Source of the DNA: Rosettibacter primus
GTDB taxonomy: Bacteria; Bacteroidota; Ignavibacteria; Ignavibacteriales; Melioribacteraceae
Reading direction: 5' to 3'
Assembly: GCF_036860675.1 (NCBI RefSeq)
Contig: NZ_JAYKGK010000005.1
Coordinates: 215,501-279,500, forward strand
Length of the DNA stretch: 64,000 nt
Shown: positions 1-8,499 of the stretch, piece by piece
Numbering within the stretch: the stretch's first letter is position 1
How the letters are laid out: each line of letters begins with the position of its first letter
Program-made: the position numbers and the translations under genes
The notes under the pieces: generated by a model
The model's input: only the letters and a program-made list of their open reading frames with translations
Told to the model about the DNA's origin: nothing
Database searches by the model: none

Positions 1-120
1 TCTCAAAGTATTTTGTTGCAGGTGAGATACAAAAACTTGAAACATAATTAACACAAGAAAAATTATTAAAATATGCTTCCAGCCAAAATGTATCTCTTTA
101 ATTTTTTTTAATACTTTCAT
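1..120 (-). CDS. N-terminus of a membrane protein, cut by the window edge
   Basis: An ATG at 118-120 opens a frame that runs off the left edge after 40 codons. It is preceded by an AGGAG Shine-Dalgarno that overlaps the stop codon of the upstream gene, so translational coupling with the solute-binding protein is likely. The visible residues are a short basic start followed by one hydrophobic helix (about residues 17-31). This would fit a sensor kinase, a cyclase or any other single-anchor protein, but nothing diagnostic lies within the window. Function unknown; only the start and the coupling are well supported. Confidence 0.6.
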   Translation of the reverse strand, partial: MKVLKKIKEIHFGWKHILIIFLVLIMFQVFVSHLQQNTLR

Positions 121-134
121 AACAACATACTCTC

Positions 135-1469
135 CTATTTTTTTACAATAGCTTTTTCATTATTAATTTGAGTGGAAGCATAGTCAAGTGCTTCTTGAAT
201 AGTAATTTCCTTTTTCAAAGCTTTATGGAATTGTCGTGCTAATATTTCAGAAATTCTCGTATAATTTTCCAGAAATGGTCTGTGTTTGCCCCATTTAAGT
301 AAATTTTTTATTTGAACAAGTTCTTTATGATTTTTTAAATAAAGACTATCATTAAATACTTCTTCATTAACAGGTATTACACCACCTTCTTCATAAAGTA
401 TTTTTTGATTTTCTTTTTCGAACATAAATTTAATGAACTTAAGAGCTTCTTCTTTTCGATCCGAAAATTTCGATATCATCAAACTCCAGCCACCAAACAC
501 ACCCGAAGTAGAACATCCCTTAAAATGCGGCAAAGGTGCTATTGCCAGATTTTTTACATTTGATGTATCTTTCAAAAAGTTTTTGTATTGTTTATGAAAT
601 CCAACCCACCCTCTTAAAAAAACTGCATTATTTTCATTTGCATATAAGTAACTCAAATATTCATCCATGCGGGTTACTTCATAAGGTGAATATTTATATT
701 TATGAATCAAATCGACAAGTTGTTTTAAAGCCTTATGTGCGGCTTCTGTTCTAAGATCAATATGATAATTATTAAAAATTTTGTTGCTCTCTTCCTCACA
801 CAAAAGTTCATGAAAATTGCAAACCATTCCTTCAAATTCACCCCCTTGAAAAATATAAAATGGTTTTTCATATGAAGAAAATTTTTCTCCTAAAGAAAAA
901 AATTCATCCCAGGTAAGTGAATTTTGTATTTTTTTTTCTATTTCCTTACCATTTGGAAGTTTAAGTATCAAATCCCTGCGATAGTAAAGCACACCAACAT
1001 CGAGGAATAAAGGAAACGCTACAAGACTATCGTTCTGATAACCAGCTTTCAATGCCATTTTATTAACATTACTTAGAGTTTGTTCGTCAAAGTATTTATC
1101 CATTGAATAGCCCCATTTTGCAAATCGAGGTATCCAGATTAAATCTACTGCGAAAACATCTATTCCATCACTTCTATTTCTTAAAGAACGAGTGAGTATG
1201 GCTTTTCTGTCATTAGTAGTAAAATGATAGAATGGTAAATTAACAGGCACAACTTCAATTTCATTTTTGTGAAGTTTATTAAATCTATTTATGATTTTTA
1301 GATGTGCTGGTGATATATTATCAACATAATATATTTTTTTTACCGAACTTTTTGAAAATAAGTTTATTTGAAATGGCAAATAAATGAAGAAGAAGATTGC
1401 CACCAATGAAATAAAAATTGATATTAACCAAATTGATGATTCTTTGATGCTCTTAGTAATCTTTTTCAC
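135..1469 (-). CDS. membrane-anchored extracellular solute-binding protein (family 1)
   Basis: 444 residues. A basic start and a strong hydrophobic helix at about residues 12-33 lead into an exported domain with the layout of ABC-type sugar-binding proteins: an early lobe with VDLIWIPRFAKWGYS, then TWDEFFSLGEKF, and a late GGWSLMISKFSDRKEEALKFIKFM segment. There is no lipobox cysteine, so it probably stays anchored by an uncleaved helix. No permease or ATPase gene is adjacent. The next gene downstream is another single-helix membrane protein translated from an overlapping ribosome site, so ligand sensing through that partner is possible as an alternative to transport. Family assignment is firm; substrate and role are not. 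Confidence 0.8.
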   Translation of the reverse strand: MKKITKSIKESSIWLISIFISLVAIFFFIYLPFQINLFSKSSVKKIYYVDNISPAHLKIINRFNKLHKNEIEVVPVNLPFYHFTTNDRKAILTRSLRNRSDGIDVFAVDLIWIPRFAKWGYSMDKYFDEQTLSNVNKMALKAGYQNDSLVAFPLFLDVGVLYYRRDLILKLPNGKEIEKKIQNSLTWDEFFSLGEKFSSYEKPFYIFQGGEFEGMVCNFHELLCEEESNKIFNNYHIDLRTEAAHKALKQLVDLIHKYKYSPYEVTRMDEYLSYLYANENNAVFLRGWVGFHKQYKNFLKDTSNVKNLAIAPLPHFKGCSTSGVFGGWSLMISKFSDRKEEALKFIKFMFEKENQKILYEEGGVIPVNEEVFNDSLYLKNHKELVQIKNLLKWGKHRPFLENYTRISEILARQFHKALKKEITIQEALDYASTQINNEKAIVKK

Positions 1470-2394
1470 AGCCCCTCCCTTTTGTTCAAAGAAGTCATAA
1501 TTAATTTATATACGAACAGAGATTTTCTCGATTACGTTTTAATATTTTTTGAAAAACAAATTCTATTCCAAATTTTATGCAGTTCATATAGTATCACTGC
1601 TCAACACAATTGCAGGAGAACAATAATCTATATTCGATATTTTCAAAATATTTTATATTGAGAAAAACCTTTAACGATTAATCAATGCGGGAGTTATTTA
1701 AATACTTTAATCAATTTAAAAAGTAACTATTAACACATTCTACTTCTAACTAATATTTTTCCTAAAAAATCTACAGCACCAAATTCAAAAACATTTATAA
1801 AATTAATTTCGCTTCAGCTAAATGTCTTTTTCAATGTTGGAGCCATTGGTTTTTACATTAACCCTGTATTTCATTTACAATTTATGAAATAGATAAGAGA
1901 AAATCATGGTATGAATTGCGTATAGGAAATATAACAATGATGGGTTTAGTTGTGTGAGCTCTTTCTTCGGGAAATAAATTTATAATTTACGGGAAAAAAT
2001 TAAATGATTTCTTAAAGTTAAGCTAATTGTATTCAGTTTTATATTGCTTAGCCACAGAATTTTGAAAATTATTCACATTCCCTTTGGAAGAGAGACTTCA
2101 TATTGTTAATTCTAAAATCAATTAACACAGATTATTTTGCAGGCTCTGTAAGTAAACTTAGCGGGTTCCGATAAATGAAAAATATTATTACAAAATTTGA
2201 ACACTGAAGAGAATTTCTCTAATACATGGGAATTCTTAATTATAAGTATTTACGACATGAATAATTAATTCCTCTTTTTATTCTTTACAGGAGACTATTT
2301 TAACTGATTTTTATTATCATCTCGCACAATTTTTTTATATTACTAACCAATAAGCTTGTCTTTAGATTTATAATCAACAATTAAAGGATGGTAA
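1470..2394. other. gene-free stretch
   Basis: About 925 bases without a convincing gene. It separates the divergent solute-binding-protein gene and abgT, so it must hold both promoters, though none can be placed with confidence. A short open stretch near 1872-1957 reads TIYEIDKRKSWYEL in one frame. Similar DNA lies at 41533-41568 (see findings), which makes a decayed or dispersed sequence more likely than a gene. Confidence 0.5.
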
Positions 2395-3921
2395 ATGACA
2401 GATAAAAAAGTCAAAACTTTCAAATATCTTGAACAATTTCTCACTGTAATTGAAAAAGTTGGTAATAAACTTCCTAACCCACCTACATTATTTGCATTGT
2501 TTGCTTTGGCTGTAATTATCCTATCAGGAATAGTTAGTCAATTTAATTTTTCTGTTGTTCATCCAGGTACAGGACAAGAAATCAAACCGATTAACTTAAT
2601 GTCGCTTGAAGGATTACATAAAATAATTCTTAATCTTATTACAAATTTCACATCATTTGCACCACTGGGAACTGTACTGGTTTCAATATTAGGAATTGCT
2701 GTTGCAGAACATAGTGGACTGATAGGAACAGTATTAAGATTGCTTGTTCTTAAATCACCTAAAAAACTTTTGACATTTGTGATTGTATTTGCCGGAATAC
2801 TTTCAAATACTGCAAGTGAAATCGGTTATGTTTTACTCGTTCCGCTTTCTGCGATTATATTTCTTTCAGCAGGCAGGCATCCAATTGCTGGTTTGGCTGC
2901 GGCATTCGCCGGTGTTTCAGGTGGTTATAGTGCAAATCTTTTGCTTGGAACAATTGATCCTCTACTTGCTGGTTTAACTCAGGAAGCAGCTCATATAATT
3001 GATAAGTCTTACGAGGTAACCGCTGCTGCGAATTATTACTTTATGTCTGTTTCTACTTTCTTCATTGCGGCTGCGGGAACTTATGTTACTGAAAAAATTA
3101 TTGTACCCAGATTAGGAGAATATAAAGGTTCTATTCAACCAGATGAAATAAAACCTCTTTCAAAAGATGAAAAACGCGGTTTAATTTATTCTGGAGTTGC
3201 AACATTAATTTTTGTTGTAATAATTCTAGCAGGGTTGATTCCAGATAATGGTTTCCTTCGTGATCCAAAAACAAATGGAATTCTTAAGTCACCATTTTTA
3301 AGCGGAATAGTAACATTTATTTTCTTTGGTGGTGTTATATCCGGTATTGCTTTTGGAATTGGTGCTAAGACTATTAAATCAGATAATGACGTTATTAAAG
3401 GAATGAATAAATCAATGGAAACTCTCGCCTCATACATTGTACTGGTGTTTTTTGCTTCCCAATTTGTTGCATTTTTTAATTGGACAAATCTTGGATTGAT
3501 TTTAGCTGTTGAAGGTGCAAATTTTCTTAAAGCCTCTGGTTTAGGTCCTGTGCCATTGCTCATTTCTTTCATAATTATTTCCGCTATTATCAATTTATTT
3601 ATCGGAAGTGCTTCAGCTAAATGGGCTATTATGGCTCCGGTTTTTATCCCAATGTTTATGCTTCTGGGATATTCTCCAGAATTAGTTCAGGCAGCTTACA
3701 GAGTTGGTGATAGCGTAACAAATATAATCTCACCAATGATGTCTTACTTTGCTTTGATTATAGCTTTCGTTGCTAAATACAATCCAAAAGCTGGTATAGG
3801 AACTTTAATTGCCACAATGCTCCCTTACACAATTGTATTCTTAATCATCTGGGTTGCTTTATTTATAATTTGGTTTATTTTGGGCTTGCCAGTTGGACCA
3901 GGTGCAAAAATGTTTATTTAA
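2395..3921 (+). CDS. abgT: AbgT-family transporter
   Basis: 508 residues with about 12 hydrophobic segments, the usual length for the AbgT (p-aminobenzoyl-glutamate transporter) family. The N-terminal LEQFLTVIEKVGNKLPNPPTLF block, the SNTASEIGYVLLVPLSA segment and the SASAKWAIMAPVFIPM segment near residue 400 are typical of the family. Known members import p-aminobenzoyl-glutamate or export sulfonamides and related folate fragments with a cation gradient; which applies here is unknown. The start is supported by AAGGATGG just upstream. It ends at a convergent junction holding an inverted-repeat element that may terminate its transcript. Confidence 0.9.
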   Translation: MTDKKVKTFKYLEQFLTVIEKVGNKLPNPPTLFALFALAVIILSGIVSQFNFSVVHPGTGQEIKPINLMSLEGLHKIILNLITNFTSFAPLGTVLVSILGIAVAEHSGLIGTVLRLLVLKSPKKLLTFVIVFAGILSNTASEIGYVLLVPLSAIIFLSAGRHPIAGLAAAFAGVSGGYSANLLLGTIDPLLAGLTQEAAHIIDKSYEVTAAANYYFMSVSTFFIAAAGTYVTEKIIVPRLGEYKGSIQPDEIKPLSKDEKRGLIYSGVATLIFVVIILAGLIPDNGFLRDPKTNGILKSPFLSGIVTFIFFGGVISGIAFGIGAKTIKSDNDVIKGMNKSMETLASYIVLVFFASQFVAFFNWTNLGLILAVEGANFLKASGLGPVPLLISFIIISAIINLFIGSASAKWAIMAPVFIPMFMLLGYSPELVQAAYRVGDSVTNIISPMMSYFALIIAFVAKYNPKAGIGTLIATMLPYTIVFLIIWVALFIIWFILGLPVGPGAKMFI

Positions 3922-3942
3922 TGGAACAGTAACTTTTAATTT

Positions 3943-4052
3943 AAGTGGTTGACTAAAAATAAGGTCTTTATAAAATATGGAATTCTGAAAACACAGTTTT
4001 TAAAAGATTTTCACAGATTGTAAAATTGAAAATTACTTTTAGATAACCACTT
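3943..4052. repeat. convergent-junction inverted-repeat element, copy 1
   Basis: Between abgT and the convergent lipocalin gene, AAGTGGTTGACTAAAAATAA (3943-3962) is complementary to AAATTACTTTTAGATAACCACTT near 4030-4052 apart from a few positions. The interior carries GATTTTCACAGATTG. The outer eight bases differ from those of the other three copies (17606, 43917, 52293) but still pair with each other. Likely a bidirectional terminator or a small mobile repeat. Confidence 0.7.
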
Positions 4053-4054
4053 TT

Positions 4055-4573
4055 TTATTGTTTACTAAATTCAAAATTTTGGGGATTGTAACCTTGTTCT
4101 CTAAGAATTCTGAAAATTTTTTCAAGCGTATCTTTTTCTAACTTTGGTGAACGACTTAATACCCAGCCATATTTTCTGCTTGGAGTTCCAACAATTGCCC
4201 ATTGATAATTTGTATCTAATCCGATTATCCAGTAATCACCCCAAATTGGTCGCCAACCAAGAATACTAAAAAAACTTACTTCAAGTTTTGCATTCGATTT
4301 TTTATCCACAATTTTTGCTACTCCTTTGGCTTGGTTAGTTGAACCGTCTTCTTCAATACAAGAATTGATTACTTCAATTTCACCATTTTCACTCAGTGAA
4401 TATTTTGCTGTGGTTCCTTTAACACAGTGACTTTGAAAGCGATTTGGTATCTTAGCAATCTCATACCAAAGTCCTAAGTATTTGTTTATATCAACATATT
4501 CAACTGTCTTAAGTGGTTGTGGCTGCGAAAAGATATTAATGCTTAAAATGATAAATAAAATTATTGCTTTCAT
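4055..4573 (-). CDS. blc: bacterial lipocalin (Blc-like)
   Basis: 172 residues. A signal peptide of about 17 residues (MKAIILFIILSINIFSQ) precedes a lipocalin barrel. The first conserved motif is YLGLWYEIAKIPNRFQ (GLWYEIA at 34-40) and a later one is YQWAIVGTPSRKYGWVLSR. Cys50 and the cysteine in EVINSC may form a disulfide. Unlike the E. coli Blc lipoprotein, there is no lipobox cysteine after the signal, so a soluble periplasmic or surface form is expected. Blc proteins bind fatty acids or lysophospholipids and are linked to envelope stress. It stands alone, convergent to abgT. Confidence 0.88.
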   Translation of the reverse strand: MKAIILFIILSINIFSQPQPLKTVEYVDINKYLGLWYEIAKIPNRFQSHCVKGTTAKYSLSENGEIEVINSCIEEDGSTNQAKGVAKIVDKKSNAKLEVSFFSILGWRPIWGDYWIIGLDTNYQWAIVGTPSRKYGWVLSRSPKLEKDTLEKIFRILREQGYNPQNFEFSKQ

Positions 4574-5345
4574 AAACCCTCAATTATTTTAATAATATTA
4601 TTTTATTGAAAACATAATACTCGCCTATTTTATCTCTCTAAAACTTAATGTCGAATTTTATTTATTATCTGTTAATTAATTTAATAAAATCACAATGTAT
4701 TTTCATATAACTTTCACTTTTAAGATTTACTCTTTTTCTTCTCTATAAGATTTAATGCTGCAGGTTTTTATATAAGTTTGCATTTCATTTGTTTCTTAAT
4801 AAGTTTATAACTTTAATATAGGCTCGTATAACTTTTCAATATTGTCTTTCACTAAATTAGGTCAATAACTATTTAGTATTTGAAAGTAAGATTTCCAACA
4901 CAATATAATGTATTTGTATTTATGCTCACTTAAGCTTTTACTTCGAGGTTGTTGTTAATCTTTTTTAAGAATCTCATACTCTTCTAAAGCTAAATTTTTA
5001 TCACCCATGAAATATAGTGCCCATATTAAAATGTGTTACTGCATAATCAACGTTTGGTATATATTGTTTTTTTGAATGTATTAGTGGCTTCTATTTATGG
5101 AAAAACAAAATCACATTTATCATTTACAACATCATAGGTGATATTGGTTTTTATATTTTATCCTACACATTTATTAATTCAAACTCTCTTATGTTTATAC
5201 TTCTGATATTGCTGAAGGAATTTTTTAGTTTATTATACTAAAGAGTATCTGCACTTGTGTAATGAGTAAGAGGGTAATTTAGAATGCAGAAATTTCTACT
5301 TCAGTCAATTTACTTTTTCCTAAGGAATGGATTCTTTAAAACCAA
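4574..5345. other. gene-free stretch with a decayed gene
   Basis: About 770 bases without an intact gene. Apart from the TPR-gene remnant at 4955-5110, no coding signal, RNA gene or long repeat is visible. Confidence 0.5.
4955..5110 (-). pseudogene. C-terminal remnant of a TPR-repeat protein
   Basis: On the minus strand the last readable segment is YFMGDKNLALEEYEILKKD followed by TAA (4955-4957). Just upstream, in another frame, is PNVDYAVTHFNMG, and before that EATNTFKK. Joined across frameshifts these give the tetratricopeptide pattern, with a helix holding YA..HFNMG and then GDKNLALEEYEIL. No frame is open across the region and no start is left. It is best read as the decayed end of a TPR protein. 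Confidence 0.6.
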
Positions 5346-5378
5346 AAAGCCTTGTAACTTATTTAATTACAAGGCTTT
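5346..5378 (-). terminator. terminator after tRNA-Asp
   Basis: AAAGCCTTGTAA and TTACAAGGCTTT form a perfect 12-bp stem around a 9-nt loop. On the minus strand the hairpin is followed by TTGGTTTT, seven bases past the tRNA-Asp 3' end. Confidence 0.8.
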
Positions 5379-5384
5379 AACAAG

Positions 5385-5459
5385 CGGGGCCGACGAGACT
5401 CGAACTCGCGACCTCCTGCGTGACAGGCAGGCGTTCTAACCAAACTGAACTACGACCCC
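5385..5459 (-). tRNA. tRNA-Asp (GTC)
   Basis: A 75-nt cloverleaf. The acceptor arm GGGGTCG/CGGCCCC has one G-U pair, the D arm contains AGTTCAGTTTGGTTAGAAC, the anticodon loop is CTGTCAC with anticodon GTC, and the T arm holds GTTCGAGTC. CCA is not encoded. It lies 63 bases downstream of pfkA on the same strand and has its own terminator. Confidence 0.96.
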
Positions 5460-5522
5460 ATTAAGAACTTTTATTAAAGGCGCACAAAAATAGTAATTAT
5501 ATATTATCCAAACAAGATTAAG

Positions 5523-6629
5523 TCATAATTTTTCTGTCCCAAAACTTACTCCTACCGCACTTGCTGCTAATACAGCCTGGTCATTTTGTTTAACTAATTT
5601 TTGTTTTGAAATAGCTTCAGAAATTGGAACACTCTTTATTTCGTTTCCCTTAAGAGCTACCATTCTTCCAAATTGCTTATTTATTGCAAGTTTAATTGCA
5701 TATGTCCCAAATTTAGTAGATAAAATTCTATCAAATGGTGTAGGACTTCCACCTCTTTGTAAATGTCCAAGCACTGTATAGCGTGTTTCCAACCCGGTAT
5801 CTTCACTTATTTTTTTTGCAACATATTCACCAATTCCACCTAATTGAATTGGGTCTGTTCTTTTTGCATCTTTACCTTTGATGATCATTCCTTCTCCTTT
5901 TGGTTTAGCTCCTTCTGCAACACATACAATACTAAATCTTTTTCCCATCATATTTCTCTCTAAAAGTTTATCATAAATTCTATCCCATATAAAAGGTAAT
6001 TCAGGAATTAATATAACATCAGCTCCACCGGCAATTCCTCCATTAAGTGCTATCCAACCAGCGTATCTTCCCATTACTTCAATAACCATAACACGATGGT
6101 GAGAAGATGCAGTTGTATGCAGTCTATCCAGTGCTTCAGATACAACATAAACAGCAGAATCATGCCCAAATGTTAAGTCTGTTGCTTCTAAATCATTATC
6201 AATAGTTTTCGGAACTCCAACAATATTCATCCCCATATCAATTAATTTTTGTGAGATATGCATTGTTCCATCTCCACCTATTGCAATTACAGCATCAAGG
6301 TTCCATGCTTCGTAATTTTTAAGAGCATCTTTTGAGCGGTCAACAATTTTAATTTTGCCATTTACTTCTTCAGGCCAATGAAATGGATCCCCTTTGTTTG
6401 ATGAACCGAGAATTGTTCCTCCGGTTGCGAGTATACCAGATACATCTTTGTTGTAAAGTTCAATTGCTTTTCCTTCTACCAATCCCTCAAATCCATCAAG
6501 TATGCCCAGTACAGTTAAGCCATTGTCCAGTGCAGGTTTTGTTACACCTCTAATAACTGCATTTAAGCCAGGACAATCACCTCCACCTGTAAGTATTCCA
6601 ATCCTTTTTACTTTTGTTTTTGATGTCAT
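5523..6629 (-). CDS. pfkA: 6-phosphofructokinase, group with G104/K124 signature
   Basis: 368 residues. It phosphorylates fructose 6-phosphate to fructose 1,6-bisphosphate in glycolysis. Visible motifs are GILTGGGDCPGLNAVIRG (11-28), AIGGDGTMHIS (116-126) with Gly121 at the position equivalent to E. coli 104, and VPKTIDNDLE (139-148) with Lys141 at the position equivalent to 124. A later GRYAGWIALNGG block is also conserved. Gly at 104 favours ATP as donor, while Lys at 124 is usual in pyrophosphate enzymes but also occurs in ATP enzymes such as the trypanosome one. ATP is the better guess; donor use needs an assay. tRNA-Asp follows on the same strand. Confidence 0.93.
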   Translation of the reverse strand: MTSKTKVKRIGILTGGGDCPGLNAVIRGVTKPALDNGLTVLGILDGFEGLVEGKAIELYNKDVSGILATGGTILGSSNKGDPFHWPEEVNGKIKIVDRSKDALKNYEAWNLDAVIAIGGDGTMHISQKLIDMGMNIVGVPKTIDNDLEATDLTFGHDSAVYVVSEALDRLHTTASSHHRVMVIEVMGRYAGWIALNGGIAGGADVILIPELPFIWDRIYDKLLERNMMGKRFSIVCVAEGAKPKGEGMIIKGKDAKRTDPIQLGGIGEYVAKKISEDTGLETRYTVLGHLQRGGSPTPFDRILSTKFGTYAIKLAINKQFGRMVALKGNEIKSVPISEAISKQKLVKQNDQAVLAASAVGVSFGTEKL

Positions 6630-6682
6630 ATTTTAATCTCACTTTTTATTACACAAAAATAATATTTCTCTTCTTCTGAAGT

Positions 6683-7594
6683 CTAATCAATATTTTTTAA
6701 TGTTTTAAAATGAAGTTTTGCATAACTTTTTAAATTTTCTTTGCCAATTTTTTTTATCAAATCAGCTACACACTCTTCAACTTTTTTTGATGAACCTTTA
6801 ACTAAATTTATTCCCTTTTTTGATTGTTCTTTAAACCATTCATTAAGTTTATTTCTGGCAAGTATAGATGCGGCTGCAACACCAATATATTTTTCTGCTT
6901 TTGTGATTTGTAAGAATTCAATTGATGAATAATTTTTATCCAGGTGAATATTCAATTTTTGATTGCTGAATTTATCTGTGATAACTTTTTTGCATTCATT
7001 CTTCTTAAGAATATTTTCTATTGCTTTTGAATGTGCCCAGTTTAATAACTTGTTGAGATTTTTAAATTCACTATAAAGTTCATTGTATTTTGCAGGAGCA
7101 ATGGTAACAATATTATAATTTTCACCAACAATTTTTATAATATTTTTTGACATATATGATATTTGTTCTTCTGATAAATCTTTGCTGTCTCTCACACCAA
7201 GTTGCTTTAATTTATTTCTTGTTTCATTATTAACAAAAACAGCTGCAACTACAAGCGGACCAAAAAAATCACCCTTACCGCTTTCATCTGTTCCGATATA
7301 TTCATCGGGTTCAATAATTTCAATATCATTATCAGTTGACAGGTCTAATTCCATTTGTTCAAAAATTACTTTACGAATTTGCGAGTATTCTTTTGATTTT
7401 GTATCTCCCTGTAAAATAGTTCTCAACCCTTTTTTACCAAAATACACTAGAACTTTAACTTTCTTCTTATTAATACTTACAGTAAACTCATAATTATAAT
7501 TTTTTTGTTCAATGTTTGTAGTTATGTAATTTAGTGCGGTTAGTTTTTTCTTAATTTGATTAATATAATCGTAAGCTTTTTTGGGAATATTCAT
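6683..7594 (-). CDS. rnhC: ribonuclease HIII
   Basis: 303 residues from the ATG at 7594; a TTG five codons earlier is also in frame but has no better ribosome site. The N-terminal ~80 residues fit the TBP-like substrate-binding domain of RNase HIII. The catalytic domain opens with GTDESGKGDFFGPLVVAA (101-118), where Asp103 and Glu104 are metal ligands, followed by LGVRDSKDLSE and AAASILARNKLNEW. It cleaves RNA in RNA-DNA hybrids during replication and repair. It sits 53 bp upstream of pfkA on the same strand. Confidence 0.92.
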   Translation of the reverse strand: MNIPKKAYDYINQIKKKLTALNYITTNIEQKNYNYEFTVSINKKKVKVLVYFGKKGLRTILQGDTKSKEYSQIRKVIFEQMELDLSTDNDIEIIEPDEYIGTDESGKGDFFGPLVVAAVFVNNETRNKLKQLGVRDSKDLSEEQISYMSKNIIKIVGENYNIVTIAPAKYNELYSEFKNLNKLLNWAHSKAIENILKKNECKKVITDKFSNQKLNIHLDKNYSSIEFLQITKAEKYIGVAAASILARNKLNEWFKEQSKKGINLVKGSSKKVEECVADLIKKIGKENLKSYAKLHFKTLKNID

Positions 7595-7774
7595 TACGAA
7601 TGATTTCAAAATTGTTTTGCAGAGTAAAAAATAGTAAATAATAATTACTTACCATAGAATTATTTTTTTTGAAAACCAAATCTGGCTCTAAGGAATTTAT
7701 TGGATAAGAAATGAAGAATTAAAAAAAATTTTGTATAGTTGTAACCGAAATTTTTATGGTTCTTTAAAAATTTG

Positions 7775-7836
7775 GAATATCGCAGAGAGTGGTTTGGCAA
7801 AGCCATCCCTTTGGGAGAATACGGCGGTTTTGAAAA
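7775..7836 (+). pseudogene. degenerate tRNA-Ser 5' fragment
   Basis: GCAGAGAGTGGTTT (7782-7795) and GAATACGGCGGTTTTGAAAA (7817-7836) match GCAGAGTGGTTG and GAATGCGGCGGTCTTGAAAA of the intact tRNA-Ser just downstream (the second block has two mismatches). About 20 unrelated bases separate the two blocks. It stops at the anticodon arm and cannot fold as a tRNA. It may be scar tissue from an earlier integration or duplication at this tRNA. Confidence 0.5.
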
Positions 7837-7858
7837 ATTTTAAATTAATTTAAGAATT

Positions 7859-7946
7859 GGAGAGGTGGCAGAGTGGTTGAATGCGGCGGTCTTGAAAACC
7901 GTTGTCCGTGTAACGCGGACCGGGGGTTCGAATCCCTCCCTCTCCG
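7859..7946 (+). tRNA. tRNA-Ser (TGA)
   Basis: An 88-nt type II tRNA. The acceptor arm GGAGAGG/CCTCTCC is perfect, the anticodon loop CTTGAAA has anticodon TGA, the long variable arm contains TGTCCGTGTAACGCGGACC, and the T arm is GGGGGTTCGAATCCC. CCA is not encoded. Its last 77 nt belong to an 84-bp direct repeat found again at 14844-14927. It is the integration target of the element that follows, and its 3' part is supplied by that element. Confidence 0.97.
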
Positions 7947-7953
7947 CAAATCT
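7870..7953. repeat. left attachment-site repeat (attL)
   Basis: 84 bases identical, as far as I can read, to 14844-14927. It starts in the D arm of tRNA-Ser and ends with CAAATCT just past the 3' end. The intact tRNA is on this side, as expected when an integrase uses a tRNA 3' end and the element restores it. Confidence 0.9.
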
Positions 7954-8025
7954 TTGTTTTTAGCCTAAATTTACACTTTTATATTTTTTTCTTATCCTAA
8001 TAAGTCATACTTAACATTCAAAAAA

Positions 8026-8057
8026 GTCATCACTATTGTCATCAATTTTGTCATCAC
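8026..8057. promoter_or_regulatory. candidate integrase arm-binding sites, left end
   Basis: GTCATCAC (8026), GTCATCAA (8038) and GTCATCAC (8050) repeat at exactly 12-bp steps, with a weaker GTCATACT at 8004. The same motif at the same 12-bp spacing lies beside the right att site (14796-14815). Arm-type sites of tyrosine recombinases are short direct repeats placed this way, so that is the best reading. Confidence 0.6.
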
Positions 8058-8098
8058 TTTTTTGATGTTTTTTACTGATTCAAAGAACGTTTTATTAA

Positions 8099-8161
8099 AT
8101 GGAAAAACCGCTCAGAGAAACTTGGGGCTTGGCTTCCCTAAAACTCTGAACGGTCTTCCAT
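8099..8161. other. long imperfect stem-loop
   Basis: ATGGAA..CCG.TCAGAG (8099-8117) pairs with CTCTGA.CGG..TTCCAT (8144-8161), and an inner GGG/CCC pair closes a smaller loop. The result is a 63-nt hairpin with regular bulges. It lies in the gene-free left end of the element (7954-8499). It could be a small RNA, a recombination site or part of an origin; nothing decides between these. Confidence 0.45.
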
Positions 8162-8249
8162 GTTAAACTTTTTCCACTACTACCAAGCTATTAAGTTTTT
8201 TGCAACTTAGTAAATGCTTTTACTTAATGCAAGAAAAATTTTTACCTTA

Positions 8250-8304
8250 GAATTTTTTGAGTCCCTAAAAAAGAAAATGCTGAATTTTTGAGTCCCTAAA
8301 AAGA
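8250..8304. repeat. two direct repeats of ~22 bp
   Basis: Two near-identical copies built on TTTTTGAGTCCCTAAAAA lie at 8250-8273 and 8282-8304, 31-32 bp apart. They sit in the gene-free left end of the element and could bind a protein (iteron-like or regulatory). Only two copies are present. Confidence 0.5.
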
Positions 8305-8433
8305 CAATATAAAAATAGCAGTTTAACCCAAGTTAAAAATTCGTTTTAATTGCATTTTAATTACTTATAAACCACTTTCATTACAGAGGATATATAAAAT
8401 ATTTGACAATTATTTTTTTTATTTATGGAGAGA

Positions 8434-8489
8434 CAAACTTAGTGGTCTCAATTGGCAATTGGAGCCCGGCGGTTCTCCAACTATGTTTG
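8434..8489. other. branched inverted-repeat structure after the helicase gene
   Basis: CAAACTTAGTGG (8434-8445) pairs imperfectly with CCAACTATGTTTG (8477-8489). Inside lie two smaller hairpins, CTCAATTG/CAATTGGAG and GGAG/CTCC, so a three-way junction can be drawn. It lies just beyond the helicase stop codon. On the minus strand it is followed by A-rich rather than T-rich sequence, so it is not a standard terminator. Confidence 0.4.
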
Positions 8490-8499
8490 GTTACTTTAA

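Noticed and set aside
3186..3593. Long antisense open frame within abgT
   Set aside because: It is a shadow of the abgT frame; the transporter is fully supported on the plus strand.
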